From NCBI RefSeq assembly GCF_030295425.1, contig NZ_AP027081.1, forward strand, positions 372,001 through 436,000: 64,000 bases of DNA, written 5' to 3'. Shown in pieces: positions 7,538 through 15,549 of the stretch (the first letter of the stretch is position 1; the number at the start of each line of letters is the position of its first letter). The translations under genes and the position numbers were made by a program. This stretch comes from Mesoterricola sediminis (GTDB taxonomy: Bacteria > Acidobacteriota > Holophagae > Holophagales > Holophagaceae). The notes beneath the pieces were generated by a model. That model did no database searches, was not told the origin of the DNA, and saw only the letters and a program-made list of their open reading frames with translations.

Positions 7538-7941
7538 GGGTTATTCCTGGGTTTCAATCCGTTGGCCACCTCATTCGTTTGAATGGAAGGCCGCAGGAAA
7601 AGGACCAAGGGAAGGGCGATGAAGAGGTTCGCAACCGTGGTGAGCAAACCGATGGCCGTCCAGGATTCTCGACCTAGCGGAGCGCCACCTGGTGCGATCC
7701 AAGGCCAGCGAAGAACGCCATAGGCCAGGCATGGAACCATCGCCGCGACAGAGAAATAGGCAAGCACCTTTGTTCGCTTTGAGGGGTGATTGGCGTGCCA
7801 GAACGTTGCGAGGAGGGCGACGACTTCAGCCAAGATGAAGGGCCATGCAAACCTGATGGCGCGGGCGTCGACAAGAATGGGCCAGAGCCCAGAGGCGAGT
7901 CCAATCACCTGGATGATGATGGGAATCCGGTTAGAGCGCAT
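7534..7941 (-). CDS. Unknown membrane protein with four predicted helices
   Basis: 135 aa from the ATG at 7941. Hydrophobic segments are IIIQVIGLASGLWPILV, FAWPFILAEVVALLATFW, VLAYFSVAAMVPCLAYGVL and a C-terminal AIGLLTTVANLFIALPLVLFL, giving four helices with basic loops (NHPSKRTK). No family is recognised. It overlaps the upstream gene by 11 bp and the downstream gene by 4 bp, the middle of a tightly packed three-gene unit. Longer starts exist on this strand but run back into the upstream gene. Confidence 0.55.
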   Translation of the reverse strand: MRSNRIPIIIQVIGLASGLWPILVDARAIRFAWPFILAEVVALLATFWHANHPSKRTKVLAYFSVAAMVPCLAYGVLRWPWIAPGGAPLGRESWTAIGLLTTVANLFIALPLVLFLRPSIQTNEVANGLKPRNNP

Positions 7942-8524
7942 GGCGGTGCTCCGGAGATGGCCGCCGCCGTTGGTTGAACCATATCCCTGCGACTGCAGAG
8001 GGAATGCAGAGCACGATGCATACAGCAAGGACCAGCGCCAAATCTGAAACCGAGAATGCCATCAACTTGTCTGGCAAATGATCGATGGATCTGGGTCCGA
8101 ACCCGGTTCTGAGGATGTCTGGCTGAACGTATCGATGGAATAAGAACCTCTCGTAACCGACCCATCCTGAATAGGTTGTGATTGCCATCAGGGTGGACCA
8201 TGCCAGGCCGACCCAAAGCGACAGCACAATCCATCCCCTTGCGATTCGGAGAGGTTCCAGGCGAATCACCGCGACTCCAACACCAAGGCCGACGACTTCA
8301 GTCAGGATGACCGCCAAGGCGATTCCAGCCAGGTCCCATGACCGCAGTTCCTCGCTGGTTGAGGACGTGATGGTCGATGCGAGTGTGGTCAGAAGGATGA
8401 AGCCGATCCATAGAATGCTTGGGAGGGAGAAGCAAAGAAGGACCTTCCTTGTGTGCCCCTGCCCCCCTTCCGCCGAAAGACAGGGCGTTTCTGGATCTGG
8501 GGGTCTGCCTGATTCAATCATCAT
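7931..8524 (-). CDS. Unknown membrane protein, first gene of a low-GC cassette
   Basis: 197 aa from the ATG at 8524 (a second ATG follows at once). A polar N-terminus precedes about four hydrophobic helices: LLCFSLPSILWIGFILLTTL, LAGIALAVILTEVVGLGVGV, ARGWIVLSLWVGLAWSTLMA and LALVLAVCIVLCIPSAVAGI. An extracytoplasmic-looking loop with several aromatic and charged residues lies between helices three and four. There is no known domain. It starts a three-gene unit (8524 to 7220) next to tRNA-Gln and an IS. Function is unknown; low GC relative to neighbours suggests transfer. Confidence 0.55.
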   Translation of the reverse strand: MMIESGRPPDPETPCLSAEGGQGHTRKVLLCFSLPSILWIGFILLTTLASTITSSTSEELRSWDLAGIALAVILTEVVGLGVGVAVIRLEPLRIARGWIVLSLWVGLAWSTLMAITTYSGWVGYERFLFHRYVQPDILRTGFGPRSIDHLPDKLMAFSVSDLALVLAVCIVLCIPSAVAGIWFNQRRRPSPEHRHAL

Positions 8525-8917
8525 GAGGCCCGGGATGTCGGGTATACGCCGAGGGGTCTGGGTCGGCCGGGATGGGAAGAAGATCCGGCGGGAGTTTCTC
8601 GCCAAGCAAGCCGAATGGGTGATGGTTGGACCAGGGTACATCATGGGGATCGAGCAGACCTGAGGATCCTCCCAAGGAGTACCGATGGAGGGGGCCTCTG
8701 CGGACTGGATCCTTGGAAGGCGGGAACAGCGGGGTGGCCCACCAAGGAGCAAAAGGCGGCAACGTGCGCTGGCGAATGGAACCCAAGTGGATCGTGGGTA
8801 TTCAGGAGCCTCGAAGGACTCGCCAGGTACCTAAGCAGGGTTGGATTCCGCCTGCTCCGCGCCCCGCCTGGCACTCCGTTGACAAGTCAGCCAGGAATCC
8901 CCGAGGCCCTGGCCCCC
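8525..8917 (+). other. Gene-poor stretch between membrane cassette and tRNA-Gln terminator
   Basis: About 390 bp without a convincing gene. It should hold the promoter of the minus-strand cassette. No repeat of the tRNA-Gln 3' end was found here, so an attachment site is not supported. Confidence 0.4.
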
Positions 8918-8952
8918 AAAAGGAAGAAGCCGGGACCGTAAGTCCCGGCTTC
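8918..8952 (-). terminator. Rho-independent terminator of tRNA-Gln
   Basis: An 11-bp perfect stem (8926-8936 with 8942-8952, core GAAGCCGGGAC) and a 5-nt loop, followed on the minus strand by TTCCTTTT. It lies directly downstream of the tRNA. Confidence 0.85.
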
Positions 8953-8956
8953 TCTT

Positions 8957-9031
8957 TGGTTGGGGAGGAAGGATTCGAACCCTCACCTGACAGAATCAGA
9001 ATCTGTTGTCCTACCGTTAGACCACTCCCCA
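8957..9031 (-). tRNA. tRNA-Gln (anticodon CTG)
   Basis: A 75-nt cloverleaf on the minus strand: 7-bp acceptor stem TGGGGAG/CTCCCCA, D-arm with GGTAG, anticodon stem ACAGA/TCTGT with loop TTCTGAT (CTG anticodon), and T-loop TTCGAAT. The discriminator is A and CCA is encoded (8957-8959). A terminator follows. Confidence 0.95.
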
Positions 9032-9179
9032 AACGGCACCCATCAGCATACCTGATTTGGGATTGAAAACAAGCCTGTTTGACCGGCTTTTGGCGTGAGA
9101 AGGGGTCTCATGGAGGCGCTCTGACAGGCGAGGGGCCCCTTGGGGTATCCTGGAGCCTATTCCAGAGGCGGGCCTTCCC

Positions 9180-9725
9180 ATGGCGGATTCATTGAAACTG
9201 GCCTATTTCGTGGCGATGAAGGAGGGCGCCAGCTACCTGGGGGGGCTGCTCCTCACGGACGCGTCGGGGATCCCCCTCGACTTCCGGTACACCGAGCCCA
9301 TCACCCCCACGCGGCTGCAGGCGGTGCTCTACGGCAAGGCCCTTGAACCGCACCTGAAGGAGGAGGTGATCCAGAAGACCCTCCTCAAGGAGCTGAAGGC
9401 CCTGCCCGACCTCTTCATCCTGCCTCCCGCCGAGATGGCCGGGGGCTGGAGCGGCGACGCCAAGTGCCCGGCGCTGGCGGTGCAGAAGACCCAGGAGCAG
9501 CCCCTGGCCCGGGTGGGCGAGAGCTTCCGGGCGAGTCCCCGGGAGGTCCTGCTGCAGGTGGCGGAAGGCGCGGCCCCGCTGCGGGTGATCTTCGCGCAGT
9601 CGGTGGACCTCCCCGCCCAGGAGGCCGCCCTGGGCCGGCTCCTGGAGGCCGCCTACCACATGGATCCGGTGGAGCCCCTGGAGCGGGTCGCCGAGGCCCT
9701 CCAGACGCTCGTCAAGCCGGAGTAG
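9180..9725 (+). CDS. Conserved unknown protein, first gene of the signalling block
   Basis: A 181-aa soluble protein. It begins MADSLKLAYFVAMKEGASYL and has an alpha/beta pattern (GGLLLTDASGIPLDFRYTEP, LQAVLYGKALEPHLKEEVI). No family name can be given with confidence. The next gene follows after 2 bp, and that one overlaps an FHA-GGDEF gene, so the three are probably one transcript. There are no membrane segments and no recognisable catalytic motif. A partner role in the same pathway as the downstream diguanylate cyclases is an inference from position. Confidence 0.65.
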   Translation: MADSLKLAYFVAMKEGASYLGGLLLTDASGIPLDFRYTEPITPTRLQAVLYGKALEPHLKEEVIQKTLLKELKALPDLFILPPAEMAGGWSGDAKCPALAVQKTQEQPLARVGESFRASPREVLLQVAEGAAPLRVIFAQSVDLPAQEAALGRLLEAAYHMDPVEPLERVAEALQTLVKPE

Positions 9726-9727
9726 CC

Positions 9728-10516
9728 ATGGCGGCGGGGCGCCTGCGGGAGGCGATGGCGGACGTGGCGGAGACCCTCCGGCGCGTCTTCCGGGATCCGC
9801 CCACCCATGCCCTGGATCCGGCCCTGGCGCTGCCGGTCTCCAGGACCGTGCCCTTCCCCCGGACCCAGGCGCGGGCCGGGGCCCTCGCCTTCGCGCCGGC
9901 CACCGGGGAGGTGCCCGTCCTGGCCGCGGGGCTCCCGGGCGCCGTGGCCTTCCGCTGGGACGGCGTCCTCCGGGAGGAGCCGGGGCTGGCCCAGTGGGAC
10001 GCGGGCGCCCGGGTCTGCGACCTGCCCCTCTTCCGCGCCGGAAGCGCCGCGCGCCTCGAGGTGCCCCCGCTTCCGCGGGTGCCCGCTGTGCGAACGGAGG
10101 CCCCGGCGAGGTACGGGACCCGCAGTCGCGGGGGGCTGGAAGCCTTCCCGTCCCTGCCCACCCGGCAGGCTTCCTGCAGCCTCGCCGCCCCGCGGGCCCG
10201 GCGGGGCCTGGAAGCCGTCCTGGCCCTGCCCGTGGCCTTCCAGGGCGAGGACATCCCTTCCCTCTCCAAGGCGCTCTGGATGCGCTACACCCTGAAATTG
10301 GTGAAGGAAACAGGGCAAAACATACGTAATCTGGATGTGCTGGGCCTGTACCGCATCCCCGCCAAGGGGGTCCGTCAGGTCCATCACCAGGCTGCGACAG
10401 GCCGCTTGCTTGTCGCGCTCGGTCCGGAGGCGGAAGGGTCCACCCTGGCCCCCTTCGTGCTGGCCCGGAGGAAGGATGATGGTTCGATGGTGTGCTGTTA
10501 CGTGGAGGAGGTCTGA
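9728..10516 (+). CDS. Conserved unknown protein, second gene of the signalling block
   Basis: A 262-aa protein rich in Ala, Pro and Arg in the middle, with a more ordered C-terminal part (SLSKALWMRYTLKLVKETGQ, NLDVLGLYRIPAKG, FVLARRKDDGSMVCCYVEE). The N-terminal helix carries Arg/Glu repeats. No known domain is recognised. Its TGA shares one base with the ATG of the FHA-GGDEF gene (TGATG), a strong sign of translational coupling, and its ATG is 2 bp after the previous stop. Confidence 0.6.
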   Translation: MAAGRLREAMADVAETLRRVFRDPPTHALDPALALPVSRTVPFPRTQARAGALAFAPATGEVPVLAAGLPGAVAFRWDGVLREEPGLAQWDAGARVCDLPLFRAGSAARLEVPPLPRVPAVRTEAPARYGTRSRGGLEAFPSLPTRQASCSLAAPRARRGLEAVLALPVAFQGEDIPSLSKALWMRYTLKLVKETGQNIRNLDVLGLYRIPAKGVRQVHHQAATGRLLVALGPEAEGSTLAPFVLARRKDDGSMVCCYVEEV

Positions 10517-11490
10517 TGGCCTGGCCGGGTGAGGGGCCCGACAAGGAGTGGACGGCGGAATCGGAGGCCGTGGATCCCACGGTGCCGGTTTCCGGGTGGC
10601 CCGATTTCGAGACGGCCCTCCGCAAGCGCTTCCCCGGGGAGACGGGGCCGGTGCCCTGCGAGTACGTGGTGGTCGTCTACGCGGGGGCCCACCTGGGCCG
10701 TGTCTTCCCCCTCGTGCCGGGCGCCAACCTCATCGGCCGGAGCCCCCAGGTCGACATCGCCCTCCTGGACGAGGAGGTGAGCCGCGTCCACGCCACGATC
10801 ACCCTGCGGATGGAGGGCGCCCAGGAGCGCCTCCAGCTGGAGGACAACGGCAGCACCAACGGGACCTTCGTCAACGGGCGCCCCGTCCAGCGCGCCCAGG
10901 AACTGCACCCCGGCGACCGCATCGCCCTCGGCAACCACGTCCTCAAGCTGGTGGCCATGGACGCGATGGAGCGGGCCTTCCATGCCGTGCTCCTGGACCA
11001 GAGCACCCGGGACACCCTCACGGGCCTCGCCAACCGGCGCACGGTGCTGGAGGAGCTCCAGCGCCGCTTCGACCTGAGCCGGCGCCACCGGCGGCCGCTC
11101 TCCCTGGTCATGTGCGACCTGGATCACTTCAAGCGCATCAACGACACCCTCGGGCACCTGGCCGGCGACCAGGTCCTCCGGGACTTCGGGGCCCGCGTCG
11201 CCGGCGGACTCCGGACGACGGATGTGGCGGGCCGCATCGGGGGCGAGGAATTCCTCATCGTCCTGCCCGAGACGGACCGGGAGGGAGGCCTCCTCCTGGC
11301 CGAGCGGCTCCGCACCGCCGCGGCCTCGGAGCCGTACCACCTCCCCTCGGGCCCGGTGACCGTGACGTGCAGCATCGGCGTGGCCGAACGGCGCGAGGAG
11401 GACCGGGACGGGGGCGCCCTCATGGGGCGGGCCGACCGGGCCTTGTACCTGGCCAAGCGGGATGGCCGCAACCAAGTGGTCTGTGATTAG
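10516..11490 (+). CDS. FHA domain diguanylate cyclase (first copy)
   Basis: A 324-aa cytoplasmic protein that should make cyclic di-GMP from two GTP. Residues about 60-145 are an FHA domain, a phosphothreonine reader, with IGRSPQVDIALLDEEVSRVH and DNGSTNGTFVNGRPV. Residues about 165-320 are a GGDEF domain with an intact active site (RIGGEEF) and, five residues upstream, an RTTD inhibitory I-site. The gene is coupled to the preceding unknown gene. A very similar copy follows at 11580. FHA-gated control by a Ser/Thr kinase is plausible because a kinase gene ends the block. Confidence 0.92.
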   Translation: MAWPGEGPDKEWTAESEAVDPTVPVSGWPDFETALRKRFPGETGPVPCEYVVVVYAGAHLGRVFPLVPGANLIGRSPQVDIALLDEEVSRVHATITLRMEGAQERLQLEDNGSTNGTFVNGRPVQRAQELHPGDRIALGNHVLKLVAMDAMERAFHAVLLDQSTRDTLTGLANRRTVLEELQRRFDLSRRHRRPLSLVMCDLDHFKRINDTLGHLAGDQVLRDFGARVAGGLRTTDVAGRIGGEEFLIVLPETDREGGLLLAERLRTAAASEPYHLPSGPVTVTCSIGVAERREEDRDGGALMGRADRALYLAKRDGRNQVVCD

Positions 11491-11516
11491 CCCTTATAAA
11501 TAAGGCGTAAGGCGCA

Positions 11517-11545
11517 TTGACAAGGGCGGCGGCGGCCCCTTAAAT
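11517..11545 (+). promoter_or_regulatory. Candidate sigma-70-type promoter for the second FHA-GGDEF gene
   Basis: TTGACA at 11517-11522, a 17-nt spacer and TTAAAT at 11540-11545, about 35 bp before the start codon. The -35 box is a perfect consensus in an otherwise GC-rich region. It suggests the second copy can be expressed separately from the first. Confidence 0.55.
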
Positions 11546-11579
11546 GACATAGGATCCCCGTACCTTGCCGCTCCCCACC

Positions 11580-12536
11580 ATGCCAGAACAGCCTCCTCTT
11601 TCAGAGGAATTCCTGGACACCGACCCCCCGACGCTCTTCTCGTCGCCGCCGGGAGAGGGGCTCAGCTCGGCCACGGGCGAGTGGGCCCTCATCCGCTATG
11701 TGGGCAACCCCATCGGCGAGGTGCTGCCCCTCCGCAAGGACGACCTCACCATCGGGCGCTCCCCGGAGAACGATCTCTGCCTGGCCGAGGTGGAGGTCAG
11801 CCGCCGCCATGCGCGGATCGAGGTGGTCGGCCAGGAGGGCCAGGCCCCCCTCGTGCTCCTGTCGGACCTGGGGTCCACCAACGGCACCTTCGTGAACGGC
11901 CGCCGGGTGCTGCCCCGCAACGGCCCCGCCTCCCTCCAGAACGGCGACGTGATGCGGGTGGGGACCCACGCCTTCAAGCTGAAGTACCTCGACGAGATGG
12001 AGCGGACCTACCACGAGGCGGTGCTCGTGCAGTCCACGGTGGATTCGCTGACGGGCCTGGCGAACCGGGCCTCGGTGCTCGACTACCTGGAGCGCCACGC
12101 GGACCTCACCCGGCGCCACCGCCGCCCCCTCAGCCTCATCCTCTGCGACCTCGACCATTTCAAGGAGGTCAACGACGAGCATGGCCACGCCGCCGGGGAC
12201 CTGGTCCTGAAGCGCTTCGGGCAGGTGGCCCTGGGCCGGCTCCGGGCCTCGGACCATGTGGGGCGGATCGGCGGGGAGGAGTTCCTGGTCGTCCTGCCTG
12301 AGACCGAGGGTCCCGAGGCGGTGTCGGTGGCCGAGGAGCTGCGCAGGGCCCTGGCCGAGGAGGTGATGGAGGGCGCCGAAGGCGGTGCGGGCTTCCGGGT
12401 GACCTGCTGCTTCGGCGTGGCCCAGTTCCGGGCGGAGGACGCCGACGGCGGATCCCTCCTGGCCCGCGCGGACGTGGCCCTCTACCGGGCCAAGGCGCTG
12501 GGGCGGAACCGGGTCGAATTCGACGGGCGCTCATGA
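11580..12536 (+). CDS. FHA domain diguanylate cyclase (second copy)
   Basis: A 318-aa paralogue of the preceding gene with the same order: acidic N-terminal tail, FHA domain (IGRSPENDLCLAEVEVSRRH, DLGSTNGTFVNGRRV) and GGDEF domain with RIGGEEF and an RASD I-site. The linker between the domains is closely similar to the first copy (DEMERTYHEAVLVQSTVDSL). It therefore looks like a tandem duplication followed by divergence of the N-terminus. Its stop overlaps the ATG of the downstream Ser/Thr kinase (ATGA). The product acts in the cytoplasm. Confidence 0.92.
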   Translation: MPEQPPLSEEFLDTDPPTLFSSPPGEGLSSATGEWALIRYVGNPIGEVLPLRKDDLTIGRSPENDLCLAEVEVSRRHARIEVVGQEGQAPLVLLSDLGSTNGTFVNGRRVLPRNGPASLQNGDVMRVGTHAFKLKYLDEMERTYHEAVLVQSTVDSLTGLANRASVLDYLERHADLTRRHRRPLSLILCDLDHFKEVNDEHGHAAGDLVLKRFGQVALGRLRASDHVGRIGGEEFLVVLPETEGPEAVSVAEELRRALAEEVMEGAEGGAGFRVTCCFGVAQFRAEDADGGSLLARADVALYRAKALGRNRVEFDGRS

Positions 12537-13963
12537 ATCTGCTTCTGCCGCGGGCCATCGGGGGCGTGAGGGTCATGGAGCGCCTGGGGGAGGGCGGCAT
12601 GGCCGTCGTCCACCGGGCCGTCGATCCCCACCGGCCGGGGCTGGGTCTGGCCGTCAAGTTCCTGCGGCCGGAGACCGCCTCGAACCCCGAGGTGGTGGTG
12701 CGCTTCCTGCGGGAAGGGGAGGTCCTCAAGCGCCTGTCCCACCCGAACCTGGTCCGGGTGTTCGACTTCGGCAGGGCCGGCGCGGTCCCCTGGATCCTGA
12801 TGGAGCTGCTTCCGGGCGGCGATGTCCGCCGCTGCTGGGGCGAGGCTCCGGCGCGGCTGCTGCGGCGCCTCGTGCCGGTGGCGGACGCCCTCGCCGCCGC
12901 CCACCGCGCCGGCGTCGTCCACCGCGACCTCAAGCCCAGCAACCTGCTCTTCGACGAGGGGGGCCACCTCAAGGTGACCGATTTCGGCGTGTGCCTGTGG
13001 GAGGCCGGCGAAGGCACCCGGGTCACCCGCAGCCAGATGGTGGTGGGGACCCTGGGCTACATGGCGCCGGAACAGCACGGGGACCCGCGCAGGGTGGACG
13101 GCCGGTGCGATGTGTTCGCCCTGGGGGCCATCGCCTTCGAGTTCACCACCGGCAAGGCCTGGAGCCAGGTGCAGCTCCCGCCGGCCGCGGTCCGGCCCGG
13201 CTTCCCGCCCAAGCTCGCCCGGATCCTCATCCAGGCCCTCGCGCCCGATCCCGCCCGCCGGATCCCGTCCATGGAGGCCCTGGCCGCCGCCTGGTTGGAC
13301 TGGCTGGAAAGCGCGGAGGCGGCGGGCTGGGGGGACCAGCCCCTGCCCGGGTTCAACCCGGGTGAGCTGGAGCAGGAGACCGTCGCCCGCCCCCTGACCC
13401 GGACCGAGGAGGATCCCCAGGAGCGGCTGGGCCCCTACCTGGATGGCCTGCGCACGGGCGGCGTCGGCTCCCGGCGGGCCGCGGCCGAGGGCCTGGTCCG
13501 CGCGGCCCTGCCCGGGGACGAGGCCTGGCTCCTCCAGGCCCTGGCGCAGGCCCCGGAGGCCAGCCGCTTCGCCATCTGCGCCGCCCTGGGGGCCATCGGG
13601 ACCGCGGCCTCCCTGGCCCCGCTCCTGGCGCTCCTGGAGGATCCCTTCGCGCAGCGGGAGGGGGCGGAGGCCGCCAGCCTCATCGCCCTCCGGGAGGACC
13701 GCCAGGAGGAGGTGCTGGCGGCCTTGCGGGAACCCGGCCTGGGCTCGGCCTGGCGCTGGGTCCCCCGGGCCCGGCTGGGGGATGGGGCCTGGGTCCAGGC
13801 CCTCCTCGAGGGGTGGGACCGCCTGTCGGCGCCCCAGCACCTCCAGGCCCTGGATGCCGCCGGTCTGCTGCCCCCCGGGGCGCGGGCGCCGCTGAAGGAG
13901 GCCCTCCGCGCCTGGGCCCTCCGCACGGGAGGGCAGGCCTACAAGGTGTGGGAGGGGCTCTAG
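12533..13963 (+). CDS. Ser/Thr protein kinase with C-terminal HEAT-like region
   Basis: A 476-aa soluble eukaryotic-type kinase. The kinase domain spans about residues 8-265 with glycine loop LGEGGMAVVHRA, ATP lysine in LAVKFLRPE, catalytic loop VVHRDLKPSNLL, metal motif VTDFGV and GTLGYMAPEQ. After about residue 300 come short paired helices with a regular Ala/Leu pattern (SRFAICAALGAIGTAASLAP, LLALLEDPFAQREGAEAASL) that resemble HEAT/PBS-lyase repeats. There is no transmembrane helix. ATGA overlap with the FHA-GGDEF gene makes FHA-bearing cyclases the likely substrates or partners. Its stop codon forms CTAG with the stop of the convergent gene. Confidence 0.92.
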   Translation: MNLLLPRAIGGVRVMERLGEGGMAVVHRAVDPHRPGLGLAVKFLRPETASNPEVVVRFLREGEVLKRLSHPNLVRVFDFGRAGAVPWILMELLPGGDVRRCWGEAPARLLRRLVPVADALAAAHRAGVVHRDLKPSNLLFDEGGHLKVTDFGVCLWEAGEGTRVTRSQMVVGTLGYMAPEQHGDPRRVDGRCDVFALGAIAFEFTTGKAWSQVQLPPAAVRPGFPPKLARILIQALAPDPARRIPSMEALAAAWLDWLESAEAAGWGDQPLPGFNPGELEQETVARPLTRTEEDPQERLGPYLDGLRTGGVGSRRAAAEGLVRAALPGDEAWLLQALAQAPEASRFAICAALGAIGTAASLAPLLALLEDPFAQREGAEAASLIALREDRQEEVLAALREPGLGSAWRWVPRARLGDGAWVQALLEGWDRLSAPQHLQALDAAGLLPPGARAPLKEALRAWALRTGGQAYKVWEGL

Positions 13964-14541
13964 GGCCCTGGCTGGAGGAGATCCTGGAAGGGGGCTGGGT
14001 CCCAGCCCGCCGGAGGCCCCGGGTGGAGGACGGCGTGGGCCCCCGCGTAGAGGGCGCTCCACAGGACGCCCCGGACGGCGGGGGAGGCCAGGTCGGCCAG
14101 AGGGACCTGGACGCGGGTCTCGTGGTCCCATCCCAGGCGCCCGTTGAGGCGGCGGAGGCGGAGGAGGAGGTCCCCGTGCCCGAGGCCGGGCAGGAAGGGT
14201 GTGGCGGCCTCCAGGGCCTCCCCGCGGTCGTGGTAGGCCTGGCGCCCGCCCTCGTCGTTGAAGCGGGGGCCGCCCAGGAGCGCGGGGTCGCTTCCCAGGG
14301 CGGGGTCCCAGGCCAGCCCGCAGCAGGCGGCGGCCACCTCCGCAGCCCAGGCCCAGGGGCCGGCGCCCGCCGCGCCCGTGCGGGCATCGGCGGGCGGGGC
14401 GGCCATGAGGCCGAGGGCGATGCCCTCGACCCGGTTGCGGAAGGCCGGGTAGCGCAGGGTGCCCCAGTCCGGGGCGGTGAGGGCCGGCCGCTCCTGGAGC
14501 CGCGCGGCGCGCTGGATCAGGAGGTCCCGGAGCGTCTCCAA
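13960..14541 (-). CDS. Orphan protein resembling the N-domain of AMP-forming acyl-CoA synthetases
   Basis: 193 aa. The start (LLIQRAARLQERPALTAPDW, then TLRYPAFRNRVEGIALGL) matches the opening of the AMP-binding superfamily. A later GVLWSALYAGAHAVLHPG resembles the segment before the acyl pocket. The core A3 (TSGTTG-type) and A5/A8 motifs are absent, so an adenylation reaction is not expected. It could be a decayed remnant, though the frame is clean, or a binding-only protein. It sits 6 bp upstream of prs on the minus strand side and is convergent with the kinase; both stops share CTAG. Confidence 0.5.
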   Translation of the reverse strand: METLRDLLIQRAARLQERPALTAPDWGTLRYPAFRNRVEGIALGLMAAPPADARTGAAGAGPWAWAAEVAAACCGLAWDPALGSDPALLGGPRFNDEGGRQAYHDRGEALEAATPFLPGLGHGDLLLRLRRLNGRLGWDHETRVQVPLADLASPAVRGVLWSALYAGAHAVLHPGPPAGWDPAPFQDLLQPGP

Positions 14542-14547
14542 GGAGGC

Positions 14548-15498
14548 CTATTCCTCCATCATCTCGCTGATGCTGCGGCCGCCGTGGATCCGCAGGATCG
14601 CGTCGCCGAACATGGAGGCGGTGGAGAGCACCTTCAGGTTGGGGATCTGGGCGGCCTTCTCGGCGGGGATGGGGATGGTGTCGGTGACCACGAGCTCGTC
14701 CAGGCCGGCCTCCTGGAGCCGGGTGATGGCGGCGCCGGAGAACACGGCGTGGGTGGCCCCCACCCGGACGCGCCGCACCCCGAAGCCCCGCAGGATCCGG
14801 GCGGCCTCCTTGATTGAGCCGCCGGTGGCGATCTCGTCGTCGAAGATGATGCAGTCCTTCCCGACCACCTCGCCGATGAGGGCGGTGGACTGGGCGGACT
14901 CGCTGTCGTCGACCCGGCGCTTGTCGATGATGGCCATCGGGAGGCCGAGGCGCTTGGCGAAGTGCCCGGCGATCTTGCCGGCGCCGGCGTCGGTGGCGAC
15001 CACGACCGAGTTGGAGAGGTCGGAGTGGCGGAAGTGGTTCACGAGCACCGGCGTGGCCAGGAGCTGGTCCGCGGGCACCCGGAAGAAGCCGAGGATCTGC
15101 GGGGCGTGCAGGGTCATGGTGAGCACCCGGTCCGCGCCCGCGGTCTGGAGGAGGTCCGCCATGAGGCGGGCCGTGATGGAGATGCGCGCCTCGTCCTTCT
15201 TGTCGCTGCGGGCGTAGGGATAGTAGGGCAGGACGGCGGTGATCCTGGCGGCGCTGGCGAACTTCAGCGCGTCGATCATGATGAGCGTCTCGATGAGGTT
15301 GTCGCTCACCGGGGGGCAGCTGGTCTGGATGACAAAAACGTCCGACTCGCGGACGTTCTCGTCGATCTTGACCTTGATGTTCTCGTTGGAGAACCGGGTG
15401 ATCCGGGATTTTCCAAGCTGCATCCCGATATGGCTGGCTATGCCCGCCGCCAGGGTAGGATGACTCGAACCCGAAAAGACCTTCATTTCTCCGAACAT
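14548..15498 (-). CDS. prs: Ribose-phosphate pyrophosphokinase
   Basis: A 316-aa enzyme that makes PRPP from ribose 5-phosphate and ATP for nucleotide, His and Trp synthesis. Diagnostic pieces are VFSGSSHPTLA, RFSNENIKVKI, LPYYPYARSDKKD (ATP/Mg region), the flexible-loop-adjacent VVVATDAGAGKIA, and the PRPP-binding loop CIIFDDEIATGGSI. The start at ATG 15498 is preferred because GGGGGA lies just upstream; the ATG at 15516 would add six residues and has no ribosome site. It follows murA by about 50 bp. Confidence 0.95.
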   Translation of the reverse strand: MFGEMKVFSGSSHPTLAAGIASHIGMQLGKSRITRFSNENIKVKIDENVRESDVFVIQTSCPPVSDNLIETLIMIDALKFASAARITAVLPYYPYARSDKKDEARISITARLMADLLQTAGADRVLTMTLHAPQILGFFRVPADQLLATPVLVNHFRHSDLSNSVVVATDAGAGKIAGHFAKRLGLPMAIIDKRRVDDSESAQSTALIGEVVGKDCIIFDDEIATGGSIKEAARILRGFGVRRVRVGATHAVFSGAAITRLQEAGLDELVVTDTIPIPAEKAAQIPNLKVLSTASMFGDAILRIHGGRSISEMMEE

Positions 15499-15549
15499 GT
15501 TTCCCCCAAGGGCCATTTTACCGCCCCGGGGGACCCTCCCACAACCCGC

